A stretch of 64,000 bases of DNA from Streptomyces sp. NBC_01428 (lineage in GTDB: Bacteria; Actinomycetota; Actinomycetes; Streptomycetales; Streptomycetaceae). The notes under the pieces were generated by a model. That model saw only the letters and a list, made by a program, of their open reading frames with translations. It searched no databases and was not told the DNA's origin. A program made the position numbers and the translations under genes. This document shows positions 51,578-60,562 of the stretch, piece after piece; positions within the stretch are counted from its first letter, which is position 1, and each line of letters starts with the position of its first letter. The stretch spans positions 8,618,001 through 8,682,000 of the forward strand of contig NZ_CP109499.1 of the NCBI RefSeq assembly GCF_036231965.1, in the 5' to 3' direction.

Positions 51578-52474
51578 TCAGGCCGCTGTCCCGTCGAGTG
51601 CGATCTCCAGCCGCGCGGCCACCGTGGTCAGGGCTGTTCCGAGGGGGAGCGCGACGCGGGTGAGGGCGTGCGGATCGCCCCGGGTCGGGTCCCGGTTGAT
51701 GATCAGGACCGGCTTCCCGTCCTGGGCGGCCTGGCGGACGAATCGCAGGCCGGACATCACCGTCAGCGAGGAGCCCAGCACCAGCAGGGAGGTCGCCTCG
51801 CGGACCAGCCGACGGCAGCCTTCGACGCGCGGCGGGGGCACGGACTCGCCGAAGAACACGACGTCGGGTTTGAGGATCCCGCCGCAGACCGTGCAGGGCA
51901 CGACGTGGAAGTCGCCGACCTGCTCGTCCGTGAGGTCGGCGTCACCGTCCGGGTTGATCATGGCGGCCGGCGGCTCGAAGCCGGGATTGGCCTCCTCCAG
52001 CCGTCGGGCCAGTTCACGGCGCTCGCTCACGTCCTGGCAGGAGAGGCACACGACTCTGTCCAGGCCCCCGTGGAGTTCCACGACACCCTCGCTGCCCGCG
52101 GCCTGGTGGAGACCGTCGACGTTCTGGGTGATCAGCCCTGAGAGCAGTCCGTGCCGTCCGAACGCGGCGACGGCACGGTGTCCGTCGTTGGGGTGGGCCC
52201 GGCCGAAGGTCCGCCAGCCGAGGTGACTGCGCGCCCAGTACCGTCGCCGGGCCCGGTCGCTCCCGGCGAATTCCTGGTAGGTCATCGGCGTGTGCCGGCT
52301 CAGGCTCCCGTGCTCGCCCCGGTAGTCCGGGATGCCGGACTCCGTGGAGATGCCGGCCCCGCTGAGCACCAGCACCCCACCGCTGCTCAGGGCGTCGGTC
52401 ACCGGCCGCAGATCCGTGGTGCCGGGCGGCAGGTCCTCGGTGGGGGTCCAGCTCAGTGTGGGGCGCATGCGCAT
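51578..52474 (-). CDS. Sir2-family NAD-dependent protein deacylase
   Basis: This 298-residue sirtuin has the NAD motif GAGIS (39-43), SGIPDYRG, TQNVDGLH (116-123), catalytic His in ELHGGL (H135), and a four-Cys zinc site, CLSC (143, 146) and CTVC (194, 197). FFGESVPP and LGSSLTVMSG complete the Rossmann domain. It removes acetyl or related acyl groups from Lys using NAD. ATG 52474 lies close to TACCCT on the minus strand without a ribosome binding site, suggesting a leaderless transcript; MRMR has a second ATG two codons on. It is probably one of several sirtuins in the genome. Confidence 0.94.
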   Translation of the reverse strand: MRMRPTLSWTPTEDLPPGTTDLRPVTDALSSGGVLVLSGAGISTESGIPDYRGEHGSLSRHTPMTYQEFAGSDRARRRYWARSHLGWRTFGRAHPNDGHRAVAAFGRHGLLSGLITQNVDGLHQAAGSEGVVELHGGLDRVVCLSCQDVSERRELARRLEEANPGFEPPAAMINPDGDADLTDEQVGDFHVVPCTVCGGILKPDVVFFGESVPPPRVEGCRRLVREATSLLVLGSSLTVMSGLRFVRQAAQDGKPVLIINRDPTRGDPHALTRVALPLGTALTTVAARLEIALDGTAA

Positions 52475-52582
52475 GGTGCCAGGGTACGGACCCGGCGCGG
52501 CGGTCCGCCGGACAGCGCCGGCACCTGTGCCGGCGCTGCTCCGGACGGGGACCCGGGTCAGTGCCTCGACGGCATCAGGGCG

Positions 52583-53194
52583 TCACGGCAGGAGCAGGGA
52601 GCGGGCGTGGCTCAGAAAGCCGGTCAGAGCCAGTTCGAAGGCCGCGTCGGCGCGGCCCTTGCCCATCGCCGCCAGGGCCGCGGCCAGGTGCGGTGTCGCC
52701 GTCTCGTCGGTCAGCTCCCACATCATCTCCGGCGCGGCCATGTCCAGGGCCGACCCCAGCACGACGTTCTCCAGACCGATGATCACGGGCATCACGTCCG
52801 GCAGAGAGAAGCCGGCTTCCAGCAGGAGACCGGCCGCCAGGTCGTACTGCTCCAGGACGCGCGGCGCCCGGACGGGTGATGTGGTCAGCAGGGGAATCGC
52901 CTTGGGGTGAGCGGCGAAGGCCGCGCGGTAGGAACGAGCCCAGTCCGCCATCCGCCGGTCCCACGGCTGCGCGTCGGCCGTCAGCGGAGCCGGGTCGATC
53001 GCGACGGCCACCCGCTCGCGCAGCAGCTCCACGATGCCGTCCCGGCCGTCCACGTGGTGATACACCGATCCCGTCTGGACGCCGAGCCGCCTGGCGATCT
53101 TCGGAACGCTGAAGTCGCCCTCCGCGTCGACGAGTTCGAGCGCGGTCGTGGTGATCCGCTCCCTGTCCAGCAGCGGCTTGCTCGGCCGTCCCAT
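52583..53194 (-). CDS. TetR-family transcriptional regulator
   Basis: This 203-residue protein has an N-terminal HTH, RERITTTALELVDAEGDFSVPKIARRLGVQTGSVYHHVDGRDGIVELLRER, and a TetR_C-type sensor domain rich in Ala and Leu (AAFAAHPKAIPLLTTSPVRAPRVLEQYDLAAGLLLEAG). It is divergent from the APC permease and amidohydrolase, so it is likely to control their expression. An imperfect repeat (GAAAGC...GCTTCC) lies in the divergent gap. It may respond to the permease substrate. Confidence 0.9.
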   Translation of the reverse strand: MGRPSKPLLDRERITTTALELVDAEGDFSVPKIARRLGVQTGSVYHHVDGRDGIVELLRERVAVAIDPAPLTADAQPWDRRMADWARSYRAAFAAHPKAIPLLTTSPVRAPRVLEQYDLAAGLLLEAGFSLPDVMPVIIGLENVVLGSALDMAAPEMMWELTDETATPHLAAALAAMGKGRADAAFELALTGFLSHARSLLLP

Positions 53195-53252
53195 CGCGCT
53201 CTCCCGAAAATGTGGTCTTCCCGAATGCCCAGAGGGAGGCTACATTGCCGAA

Positions 53253-53278
53253 ACCGAAAGCCTTTAGATTTAGCTTCC
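53253..53278. promoter_or_regulatory. possible TetR operator in the APC permease promoter
   Basis: GAAAGC and GCTTCC arms flank an AT-rich centre (CTTTAGATTTA). It is imperfect, but is the only inverted repeat between the divergent genes. Confidence 0.35.
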
Positions 53279-53339
53279 GGGCCCGGGACCGACGTCCGCG
53301 GGACCCCGTCTCCCCGCCGCCAGAAGGGCTTCCTTCCGC

Positions 53340-54842
53340 ATGCCCGCAACCCCACCGCAGACGCAGCCCCACACCGACCGCAGCGTCGGCGCCGTACCCA
53401 CCCTGCGCGCCGGAACCCTGGGTACCGCCGACATCGCCTTCTTCGTCGTGTCCGCCGCCGCCCCGCTCACCGTCATGGCGGGCGTCGCCCCGTTCGCCAT
53501 CGCGCTGGGCGGCATCGGCGCACCGGTCGGCTATCTCGTCGCCGGCGTGACGCTCGCCGTCTTCGCCGTCGGTTTCACCACGATGAGCCGCCACGTCCGC
53601 AACGCCGGGGCGTTCTACGCCTTCATCACCCGAGGCCTCGGCCGCTCCGTGGGCATCGGCGCCGCCCTGCTCGCCATGGTCGGCTACAACGGCATGGAGA
53701 TCGGCGTCTACGGGCTCCTCGGCACGTCCACGCAGGACACCCTCCACGCCCTGTTCGGCGTCGACATCCCCTGGCTGCCGGTCTCCCTCGCCGGGCTCGT
53801 CCTCATCTGGTACGGCGGCTTCCGGTCCATCGACTTCGGGGCCAGGCTCCTCGGCGTCCTGCTCTGCGCCGAGACCGGCATCCTCGTCCTGCTGGCGGGC
53901 GGCGTCCTGCTCAAGGGCGGCGCACACGGCCTGTCCATGGCCTCCTTCGCCCCGCACAACGTGTTCGTCCCCGGCACCGCCGCCGTACTCGCCTTCGCGT
54001 TCGCCGCCTTCACCGGGTTCGAGTCGACCGTCATCTACCGCCGCGAGGCCCGCGACCCCGGGCGCACCGTGCGCCGCGCGACGTACATCGCGGTCGCCTT
54101 CCTCGGGCTGTTCTACGCGTTCATCGTCTGGACCGTGATCCAGGCGTTCGGCGACGCCGGAGTCGTGGCCGCGGCCGGCAGCGACCCGGCCGGACTGTTC
54201 TTCTCGGCCATCAGCACCTTCGTCGGCGGCTGGGCAGCCGACCTGATGCACATCCTGATCGTCACCAGCGTCCTCGCGTCACTGCTGGCCTTCCACAACG
54301 CGATCAACCGCTACGGTCTCGCGCTCGCCGAGGAAGGCGTGGTGCCCAAGGCCTTCGGCCGCGTCCACGCCCGGCACCGCTCGCCGTACGTCGCCGGCCT
54401 CGCCCAGACGGTGCTGGGCGCGGTCGTCGTCCTCGCCTTCTGGGCCGCGGGTGCCGACCCCTACGCCCAACTGCTGCTGTGGGTCAACACACCCGGAATG
54501 GTCGGCCTCATGCTGCTCCAGCTCCTGGCCGCGATCGCCGTTCCCTTCTACTTCCGCCGCATCACGCACCAGGAGGGCGTCCTGCGCACGGTCGTCGCCC
54601 CGGCCGTGGCGACCGTGCTGCTCGGCGTGGCGATCGTGCTCGTCTGCACCCACCTCGACCTGTTCACCGGAGCGTCCTCGCTGGTCAACACGATCCTCGC
54701 GTCCGTCGCCCCCGTGGTCTTCGTCCTCGGACTGGTGCTCGCCCGACGGCTGCGGCGCAGCAAGCCCGACGTCTTCGACCGCTTCGCGGCGGAACCGGCC
54801 GACGACCCGGACGCCGACCACGCCGGAGCCGTACCGGCCTGA
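53340..54842 (+). CDS. APC-family amino acid/amine permease
   Basis: This 500-residue protein has about twelve predicted helices. The first membrane segment (IAFFVVSAAAPLTVMAGVAPFAIALGGIGAPVGYLVAG) and HVRNAGAFYAFITRGLGRSVGIGAALLAMVGYN contain the unwound helix 1 and the GAFYAF motif usual in APC-superfamily importers. FAFAAFTGFESTVIYRREARDPGRTVRRA matches the middle region, with ExxR/P residues as in cationic or polyamine transporters. It precedes the amidohydrolase by 51 bases, so the pair probably imports and deacylates an amide or amino acid derivative. Regulator: the divergent TetR. Confidence 0.92.
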   Translation: MPATPPQTQPHTDRSVGAVPTLRAGTLGTADIAFFVVSAAAPLTVMAGVAPFAIALGGIGAPVGYLVAGVTLAVFAVGFTTMSRHVRNAGAFYAFITRGLGRSVGIGAALLAMVGYNGMEIGVYGLLGTSTQDTLHALFGVDIPWLPVSLAGLVLIWYGGFRSIDFGARLLGVLLCAETGILVLLAGGVLLKGGAHGLSMASFAPHNVFVPGTAAVLAFAFAAFTGFESTVIYRREARDPGRTVRRATYIAVAFLGLFYAFIVWTVIQAFGDAGVVAAAGSDPAGLFFSAISTFVGGWAADLMHILIVTSVLASLLAFHNAINRYGLALAEEGVVPKAFGRVHARHRSPYVAGLAQTVLGAVVVLAFWAAGADPYAQLLLWVNTPGMVGLMLLQLLAAIAVPFYFRRITHQEGVLRTVVAPAVATVLLGVAIVLVCTHLDLFTGASSLVNTILASVAPVVFVLGLVLARRLRRSKPDVFDRFAAEPADDPDADHAGAVPA

Positions 54843-54893
54843 CCCGGTGCCTCGCCTTCCCCCACCGCCGACACACCCGAACGGAGCTCACTC

Positions 54894-56471
54894 GTGTCCG
54901 AAGCCGACCTGCTGCTCACCGGCGCCCACGTCCGTACCCTCGACCCCGCCCTACCGGAGGCGACGGCCGTGGCCGTCCGGGACGGTCTGATCGTGGCCGT
55001 CGGCGACACCGAGGACATCGTCCGCGTGTGGAGCGGTCCGGGAACGGAGCGCGTCGACCTCACCGGAGCCACCCTCGTCCCCGGCCTGGTCGACGCGCAC
55101 AGCCACCCCGTGTGGGGGCTGGAGATGGCGACCGGCACCGACCTGTCGGGCGTCCGCACGCTCGACGAACTCCGGACGGCCCTGCGCGACGCCCCACGGG
55201 CCGACGGCTGGGTCGTCGCCTGGGGACTCGACCACAACGTGTTCGCGGGCCGGCGGATCGACCGCGCCCTCGTGGAGGCCGAACTGGGCGGGGCCCCCGC
55301 CTTCGTCCGCTTCTACGACGGACACTCCGCCCTGGCCAGCGCGACCGCGCTGAAGGCCGCCGGGATCACCGGACCGCGCACGTTCGCCCAGCGCGCGGAG
55401 ATCGTCTGCGACGCCGACGGCCGTCCCACCGGTCACCTCGTCGAGCACGCGGCCATGGACCTGATGCTCGACGCCGTTCCCAGGCCCTCCTTCGGCGAGC
55501 GCCGCACCGGACTGCTCGCGCTCCTGTCGCGGATGGCGGCCACCGGACTGACCGGCGCGCACGTCATGGACCTGGGGCACGGCGACGTACCACGGCTCCT
55601 CGCATCGGTGGAGGAGGAGGCGGTACTGCCCCTGCGCCTGCGCCTCGCGCCCTGGTGCATGCCGGGCACCGACCAGGACGGTCTGGACGAGCTGATCGCC
55701 CTCCAGAGCGAGGCCGGACGGCACTGGCGGGTCGGAGGGGTCAAGTTCTTCATGGACGGCACCGTCGAGGGCGGTACCGCCTGGCTGGAGCACGCCGACT
55801 GCCACGGACAGGGCACGGACGCCTTCTGGCCCGACCTCCGGGCCTACTCCGACGCCGTGCAGCGGCTGCACGACGCCGGCGTCGGAACCGCCACCCACGC
55901 CATCGGCGACGCGGCCGTACGGCACGTCCTGGACACGGTCGAGTCCCTCGGAGCGGGCGGCGTGGGCAGGCACCGGATCGAGCACATCGAGACGGTGCCC
56001 GACGACACGATCCCGCGCTTCGCCGCCCTCGGCGTCGCCGCGTCGATGCAGCCACCCCACACCGCGTACACCCGCGGCGACCACGCGGACGAGTGGTCCA
56101 GGCGCCTCGGCTCCGACCGGGCGTCCCGCGCGTGGCGCATCCGCGACCTGCGGGACGCCGGCGCGGTGGTCGCGCTCGGTTCGGACTGGCCGATCGCGCA
56201 CTACGACGTCCGCCGGGTCCTGTCCACGGCGCAGGCACCCGAGGGCGCCGCGGGTGCCCGGAAGGGACTCACCGGGCTGATGGCCCTCGAAGGCTGCACC
56301 TCGCACGCGGCACGCGCCGCCGGTGAGGACGCCGGTCGGATCGCACCGGGTCTGCGGGCCGACCTCACGGCCCTCGGCGTGGATCCCGCCTGCGCTCCCG
56401 CGGACGAGACCGCCGAGGCGCCGGTCCGCCTCACCACCGTCGGCGGCCACATCACCCACCGCGGCGACTGA
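54894..56471 (+). CDS. YtcJ-like amidohydrolase
   Basis: This 525-residue TIM-barrel amidohydrolase starts at GTG 54894 after GGAG. The metal motif HxH is in GLVDAHSHPVWGLEM. A later conserved stretch is GDAAVRHVLDTVESLGAGGVGRHRIEHIETVPDD, with His ligands, and SDWPIAHYDVRRVL near the end has the catalytic Asp. This order is typical of the YtcJ/N-substituted formamide deformylase group. It cleaves an amide or formamide. Co-transcribed with the APC permease, it should act on what the permease brings in. The first ~60 residues form the usual small beta domain. Confidence 0.92.
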   Translation: MSEADLLLTGAHVRTLDPALPEATAVAVRDGLIVAVGDTEDIVRVWSGPGTERVDLTGATLVPGLVDAHSHPVWGLEMATGTDLSGVRTLDELRTALRDAPRADGWVVAWGLDHNVFAGRRIDRALVEAELGGAPAFVRFYDGHSALASATALKAAGITGPRTFAQRAEIVCDADGRPTGHLVEHAAMDLMLDAVPRPSFGERRTGLLALLSRMAATGLTGAHVMDLGHGDVPRLLASVEEEAVLPLRLRLAPWCMPGTDQDGLDELIALQSEAGRHWRVGGVKFFMDGTVEGGTAWLEHADCHGQGTDAFWPDLRAYSDAVQRLHDAGVGTATHAIGDAAVRHVLDTVESLGAGGVGRHRIEHIETVPDDTIPRFAALGVAASMQPPHTAYTRGDHADEWSRRLGSDRASRAWRIRDLRDAGAVVALGSDWPIAHYDVRRVLSTAQAPEGAAGARKGLTGLMALEGCTSHAARAAGEDAGRIAPGLRADLTALGVDPACAPADETAEAPVRLTTVGGHITHRGD

Positions 56472-56553
56472 ACACGTCGTCGCCGACGGGGACGAGGAGG
56501 GGAGCCCGGGCCGAGGCAGCCGACGGACGTCCTGAGGCTGTCCGCCGTGACGG

Positions 56554-57111
56554 TCAGCGACCGGTGCGCCGCGCCGGGAACGAGGTGCCTGACCAGGCGA
56601 CGCGGAGCATGTCGGGGGCGCCATGGAGCCGCGCCGGAACACCGCCGGGAGGCGGCACCGGCGCCTTCTCGACGCAGATGCCGCCGAGGGCCCGGTAGAA
56701 CTGCCGGGCGGCGGTGTTCTGCTCCAGCACCCAGAGGTACATCGACGGGCCCGTGGCCCGTTCGGCGACGGCCTCCGCGGCCCGGGTGAGGAGCGCGGTG
56801 CCCGTCCCGGTGCGCTGACGGCCGTGGACGACGTGCAGGTTGTCGACGAGGCTGCCCCAGCGCTCGTCGGCGTCGAACACGACGTGCACGAATCCCGCGA
56901 GTTCGGCGTCGTGCTCGGCGACGACCGTCAGGTGCTCACCGGGTGCGGCGAGCCGCGACGACCACACGGCATGACGGTCGGCGACGACATCCCCGTCCAG
57001 GAACGCGTCGGCGTAGGCCCCGCGATAGTGCCTGCGCCAGCTGGCGGCGTGCAGCGACGCCACCTTCGCGGCGTCGTCGGCATCCCCCACACGGAACCGC
57101 AGCGACGTCAT
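56554..57111 (-). CDS. GNAT-family N-acetyltransferase
   Basis: This 185-residue protein starts at ATG 57111, with GGGGAGGGG upstream; the longer frame lacks support. It carries the GNAT core: LRFRVGDADDAAKVASLHAASWRRHYRGAYAD, then GSLVDNLHVVHGRQRTGTGTALLTRAAEAVAE with the acetyl-CoA loop RQRTGTG, and LWVLEQNTAARQFYRALGG. The N-x-A-R-x-F-Y segment is the strand-helix that places the catalytic Tyr. It acetylates an unknown amine. It is convergent with the amidohydrolase and on the same strand as the GH3 gene. Confidence 0.9.
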   Translation of the reverse strand: MTSLRFRVGDADDAAKVASLHAASWRRHYRGAYADAFLDGDVVADRHAVWSSRLAAPGEHLTVVAEHDAELAGFVHVVFDADERWGSLVDNLHVVHGRQRTGTGTALLTRAAEAVAERATGPSMYLWVLEQNTAARQFYRALGGICVEKAPVPPPGGVPARLHGAPDMLRVAWSGTSFPARRTGR

Positions 57112-57291
57112 GCCGCCCCTCCCCATCCCATGATCAACGGCCCGCCGGACCGGAACACGCCCGCCCACCCCCGGCCTCGGCGCGCCATGCCCCTTGTCAC
57201 CCGCTGTCCACGACCCTGACCACGACCTGTCCGCTACGGAGTGGCCGTCGCCGCGCGCTCGCGCGACGCGTCGCATCACGGGCGCGCGGGG

Positions 57292-58506
57292 TCAGTCGCA
57301 GGACAGCAGGCCCGCCTTCTGCTTGGCGTTCAGGACGCGATGCACGCTCTGGTCCACCTGGTCGCGGAAGGTCGTGCTCTGTGCCATGCGGCTCTGCACG
57401 GCCTTGGTCATGGCGGGGATCAGATTCGGTTCGACCGTGAGGACCACGTCGCCGCCGGCCGACAGGAACTTGACCGCCCGGTCGCCCGGGGACACGGACT
57501 TCACCGCCACCGCGTTCCCGAGGTCGTCCGAGATGACCACGCCCTTGAAGCCCAGGTCCTTGCGGAGCATCCCCTGGATCACCGTCGAGGAGAACGCCGC
57601 GCGGTTCTTCGAGTCGATCTTGCTGTAGGTGGCGGAGGAGATCATGACGAACGGCGCCCCGGCCTTGATCCCGGAGTCGAACGTCGAGACGCTCGCGCTG
57701 TTCCTCGTCGTCACGCTGTCCACGACGCCTGCCGTGGTGTCGGTGTTGCCCCGCACGTAGCCGAGCCCCGGGAAGTGCTTCAGCGTGGGCAGCACCCCGG
57801 ACTGGGTGGAACCCTCGAGGAACGCGTCGCTGTACGGGGCCACCGTGGCGGCGGTGTGGCCGAACTCGCGGTCGAACCGGCCGATCGGCGCGTTGTCCCT
57901 GCCCAGACTCGCCGGTACCACGTCCGCGACGGGTGCGAGGTTCAGGTTCACACCGGCCGCCTTGAGTTCCTTGGCCCAGACCGCCGCCTCGCTGCGCAGT
58001 TTCGACGTGGTCCACGTTCCCTGCGTGAGGGCGCTCGGGATGGTCGAGAACCCGGGGCCGGACAGCACCTGCACCTGTCCGCCCTCCTGGTCGGTCGAGA
58101 CCAGGAGCCCCACACGATGCCCTTTCGCGGTGTCCGCCTTGGCCTGCAGAGGGTCGACGACGGCCTTGGTCGCCTTCGTCCCGGCCGTGCTCCGGCCGGC
58201 CAGGAACACCGAGCCGACGTGGTACTGCTGCATGAGGGCGATCCGCTTGCTGTCAGGCGCGGACGGCGTGACCGATCCCATGAAGAGCTGGCCGACCCGC
58301 TGTGGATCCGTCATCGCCCTGAACGTCGTGTCGGCGCAGGTGTTCGCCGCGAACTTGGGGCCCTTGCCCGACGGGTCGATGATCGCGGCCTGCGAGATCT
58401 GGACGCCTGCCGCTCCTGCCAGCGCGAGCGCCAGGGCCAGCGAGGTGGCGAGCTTGACGCGACGCTTGGCGGGGGAGCGGTGGGCCGGCGACTGGTGGGA
58501 TGCCAT
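57292..58506 (-). CDS. secreted GH3-family protein (NagZ-like) with an altered catalytic loop
   Basis: This 404-residue protein has a signal-like N terminus (LATSLALALALAGAAGVQISQA), so it is exported. The GH3 barrel is clear: LLVSTDQEGGQVQVL, LNLAPVADVV, KHFPGLGYV and VISDDL (nucleophile Asp). The family's NagZ members have KHFPGHG followed by D-S-H, whose His is part of the acid/base dyad. Here the loop reads GLGYVRGNTDTTAGVVD, with no His, so activity may be changed or lost; the same variant seems to recur in actinomycetes, from memory. GGAG precedes ATG 58506. Confidence 0.88.
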   Translation of the reverse strand: MASHQSPAHRSPAKRRVKLATSLALALALAGAAGVQISQAAIIDPSGKGPKFAANTCADTTFRAMTDPQRVGQLFMGSVTPSAPDSKRIALMQQYHVGSVFLAGRSTAGTKATKAVVDPLQAKADTAKGHRVGLLVSTDQEGGQVQVLSGPGFSTIPSALTQGTWTTSKLRSEAAVWAKELKAAGVNLNLAPVADVVPASLGRDNAPIGRFDREFGHTAATVAPYSDAFLEGSTQSGVLPTLKHFPGLGYVRGNTDTTAGVVDSVTTRNSASVSTFDSGIKAGAPFVMISSATYSKIDSKNRAAFSSTVIQGMLRKDLGFKGVVISDDLGNAVAVKSVSPGDRAVKFLSAGGDVVLTVEPNLIPAMTKAVQSRMAQSTTFRDQVDQSVHRVLNAKQKAGLLSCD

Positions 58507-58560
58507 GAATACTCCGACGGTGCCTGCTGCGGACCGCTCGGACGTCGAGCGGATAGTCAG

Positions 58561-58578
58561 ATGCCATGCTCATGGTAT
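58561..58578. promoter_or_regulatory. inverted repeat ATGCCATG-CT-CATGGTAT
   Basis: It matches 7 of 8 arm positions and lies upstream of the GH3 gene, downstream of the sulfatase; it could be an operator of the GH3 gene. Confidence 0.4.
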
Positions 58579-58658
58579 CAACGTGAGGGTGGGTCGCCAG
58601 TGCGCGAACAGACGGGTGACCTGCGCACGGCGGCCCTCTGGACCGCCACCGCCCGCGG

Positions 58659-60089
58659 TCACTCGGCAGGGCGCACGGTGGTCGCTCCGTGGCCGAACGG
58701 GAGCCCGGCCCAGGGGAGTTGCCGGACTTCCGGGTCCACGTGCCGGCCGCCGGCATCGCGAACCGGAGCGGGTTCGATCTCGGGAGGGGTTTCGCCGACG
58801 CGGACCATCCAGCGGACCAGGGCCTCGCCCAGGTTGTCGGCGATCTTCCGGTGGGACGCGAGCCCGGCGAGGTTGTCCAGCTCATGGGGGTCGGCCCACA
58901 GGTCGTACAGCTCGGTCTCGACGTAATGCGCTGCGCCGGAGTCCTCCCAGGGGTCCCCGTCGGGCGCCGCCACCGCGTACTTCCACCGGTCCGTCCGCAC
59001 GGCGCGGCCCACATGGGACTCGCTGATCTGGACGAAGACCTCCTCCGGGCGGCCGGGGTCGTCTCCGCCGCCGACCAAGGGGAGGAAGGACCGGCCCTGG
59101 ACACCCTCGGGAACGGGGAGCCCGGCGGCCTCCACCAGCGTGGGCATCAGATCCGCCGTGCTCACGGGGCGGCGGATCAGTCCGCCGCCGGTGAATCCCG
59201 GTCCGGTCAGCGCGAGCGGGACGCGTACGGACGCGTCGTGGGCGGAGCGCTTGTACTCGTCGTTGCGGGTGCGGAAGTGCGAGCCGTGGTCCGCGGTCCA
59301 CGCGAGGACGGTCGAGTCGGTCAGATCGAGGCTGCGCAGGGCGTCCCGCAGTCGACCCACCCCCTCGTCCACCCGCTTGATCTGCCCCAGGTAGCCGCCC
59401 ATGTGCCGGTGGGGACCACCGTGCGGCGCGGCGGCCGCGAGCGCGGCGAGGTCCGCGGGCATCCAACGGCCCTCGTAGCGCTCGCGATAGCCCTCCGGCG
59501 CCGGATAGTCGTCCGTGGCGTTCTGGTGGTGGGGCTCCAGCAGGGACAGGAAGAGGAAGAACGGCCGGTCGTGATGGTCCGCCACGAAGCGGACGGCGGC
59601 ATCGACCAGCGCGTCCGAACGGAAACCGACCAGGCGCACCGCCTCACCGTCCTCCCCGTACAACACGGTCCGGTAGGCGTCGGAGGTGTACTCCAACAGG
59701 TCGCTGGCCAGCCAGCGTTGGTAACCGCCCCGACGTTCGGGTGCTACGGGGCCGTCCCCCGACGCGCCGGCGGCCAGGTGCCACTTGCCGATGTAGCCGG
59801 TGGTGTAGCCGGCCGCGCCGAAGACCTCGGCGATGGTGGGCATCCCGGCCGGCAGCGGGATGCCGTTGCGGAACACCCCGGTCGCGGTCGGATACCGGCC
59901 GGTCTGCAGCGAGGCCCGGGCCGGCGCGCACACCGGTTGCGGCGTGAGGGCCTGCTCCACATGGGTGCCCGTACGGGCGATCCGGTCGAACTCGGGCGTG
60001 ACGTCGGCCGGGTTGCCGTGGACACCGGTGGTGTCCCACCGCTGTTGGTCCGTCAGAATCACGATGACATTGGGCAGTTGACTGGACAC
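58659..60089 (-). CDS. sulfatase-family hydrolase with formylglycine motif
   Basis: The start is GTG 60089 (VSSQLPNVIVIL), giving 476 residues; the longer upstream frame is not coding-like. The alkaline-phosphatase-fold metal site opens with VIVILTDQQRWD. The CAPARASLQTGR motif (C54) fits the C-x-P/A-x-R sulfatase signature, where Cys becomes formylglycine. YTTGYIGKWHLA, LSLLEPHH and WTADHGSHF follow in the usual order. The start codon and lack of a signal peptide imply a cytosolic enzyme. It likely removes sulfate from a glycan or aryl sulfate, or may be a choline-sulfatase relative. Confidence 0.92.
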   Translation of the reverse strand: MSSQLPNVIVILTDQQRWDTTGVHGNPADVTPEFDRIARTGTHVEQALTPQPVCAPARASLQTGRYPTATGVFRNGIPLPAGMPTIAEVFGAAGYTTGYIGKWHLAAGASGDGPVAPERRGGYQRWLASDLLEYTSDAYRTVLYGEDGEAVRLVGFRSDALVDAAVRFVADHHDRPFFLFLSLLEPHHQNATDDYPAPEGYRERYEGRWMPADLAALAAAAPHGGPHRHMGGYLGQIKRVDEGVGRLRDALRSLDLTDSTVLAWTADHGSHFRTRNDEYKRSAHDASVRVPLALTGPGFTGGGLIRRPVSTADLMPTLVEAAGLPVPEGVQGRSFLPLVGGGDDPGRPEEVFVQISESHVGRAVRTDRWKYAVAAPDGDPWEDSGAAHYVETELYDLWADPHELDNLAGLASHRKIADNLGEALVRWMVRVGETPPEIEPAPVRDAGGRHVDPEVRQLPWAGLPFGHGATTVRPAE

Positions 60090-60453
60090 CGGTGAGTCGG
60101 ACCTTTCGGAGGGGCACGGAGGGCGCGGAACACAGGGGCGGAGACAGCGGCCGCGCCCATCCCCGCGCCCGCGTCTGCCGACCCGAGGGTCCCGGTGGGG
60201 TGGGTCGCGGACGTCTTCGACCCTACGAAGCCGTGCGGATCGGACTCCATGGACAAACATGCTGGTGTCTTGGACAGTTGCCGCGCCGAGCCGGCCTGGA
60301 CGGTCCGACCCGAGTTCCGCGCAGGGAGGTCGGGCCGGGATGCCGGGGCTGTTCAGGGAGCTGTGATCACGCGGCGGAAAAGGGGTGGGTGCGAGCGCTG
60401 TCGGGCTGTTACCTTTCCGTCGACCGCGGCACCGTCCCGAGGAGGTGAGACCC
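60090..60453. other. intergenic region between divergent sulfatase and leader ORF
   Basis: About 360 bases with both promoters. No convincing operator was seen. Confidence 0.4.
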
Positions 60454-60507
60454 ATGAACGCTGTATCCATGTGGGTGCTCCCCCTCTCGTCACGGTCGGG
60501 CGATTGA
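60454..60507 (+). CDS. 17-residue leader peptide ORF
   Basis: A strong GAGGAGG site sits nine bases before ATG 60454, which opens a short ORF, MNAVSMWVLPLSSRSGD, ending at TGA 60505-60507. It lies 55 bases ahead of the alpha/beta hydrolase gene on the same strand. The site is stronger than that of the hydrolase itself, which points to a translated leader that could control the downstream gene by attenuation or coupling. Ser, Leu and Pro codons predominate; no antibiotic-type stalling motif is evident to me. It could also be a short stand-alone peptide. The evidence is the ribosome binding site and position only. Confidence 0.5.
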   Translation: MNAVSMWVLPLSSRSGD

Positions 60508-60562
60508 CACAGGTGTCGCCGGGAGCGCCTCGACAACAGGGCACTCCCGAAAGGCACCACGC

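Noticed and set aside
52907..56326. Open reading frame of 1139 codons over the TetR, permease and amidohydrolase
   Set aside because: Same reason; real genes in other frames carry clear motifs and ribosome binding sites.
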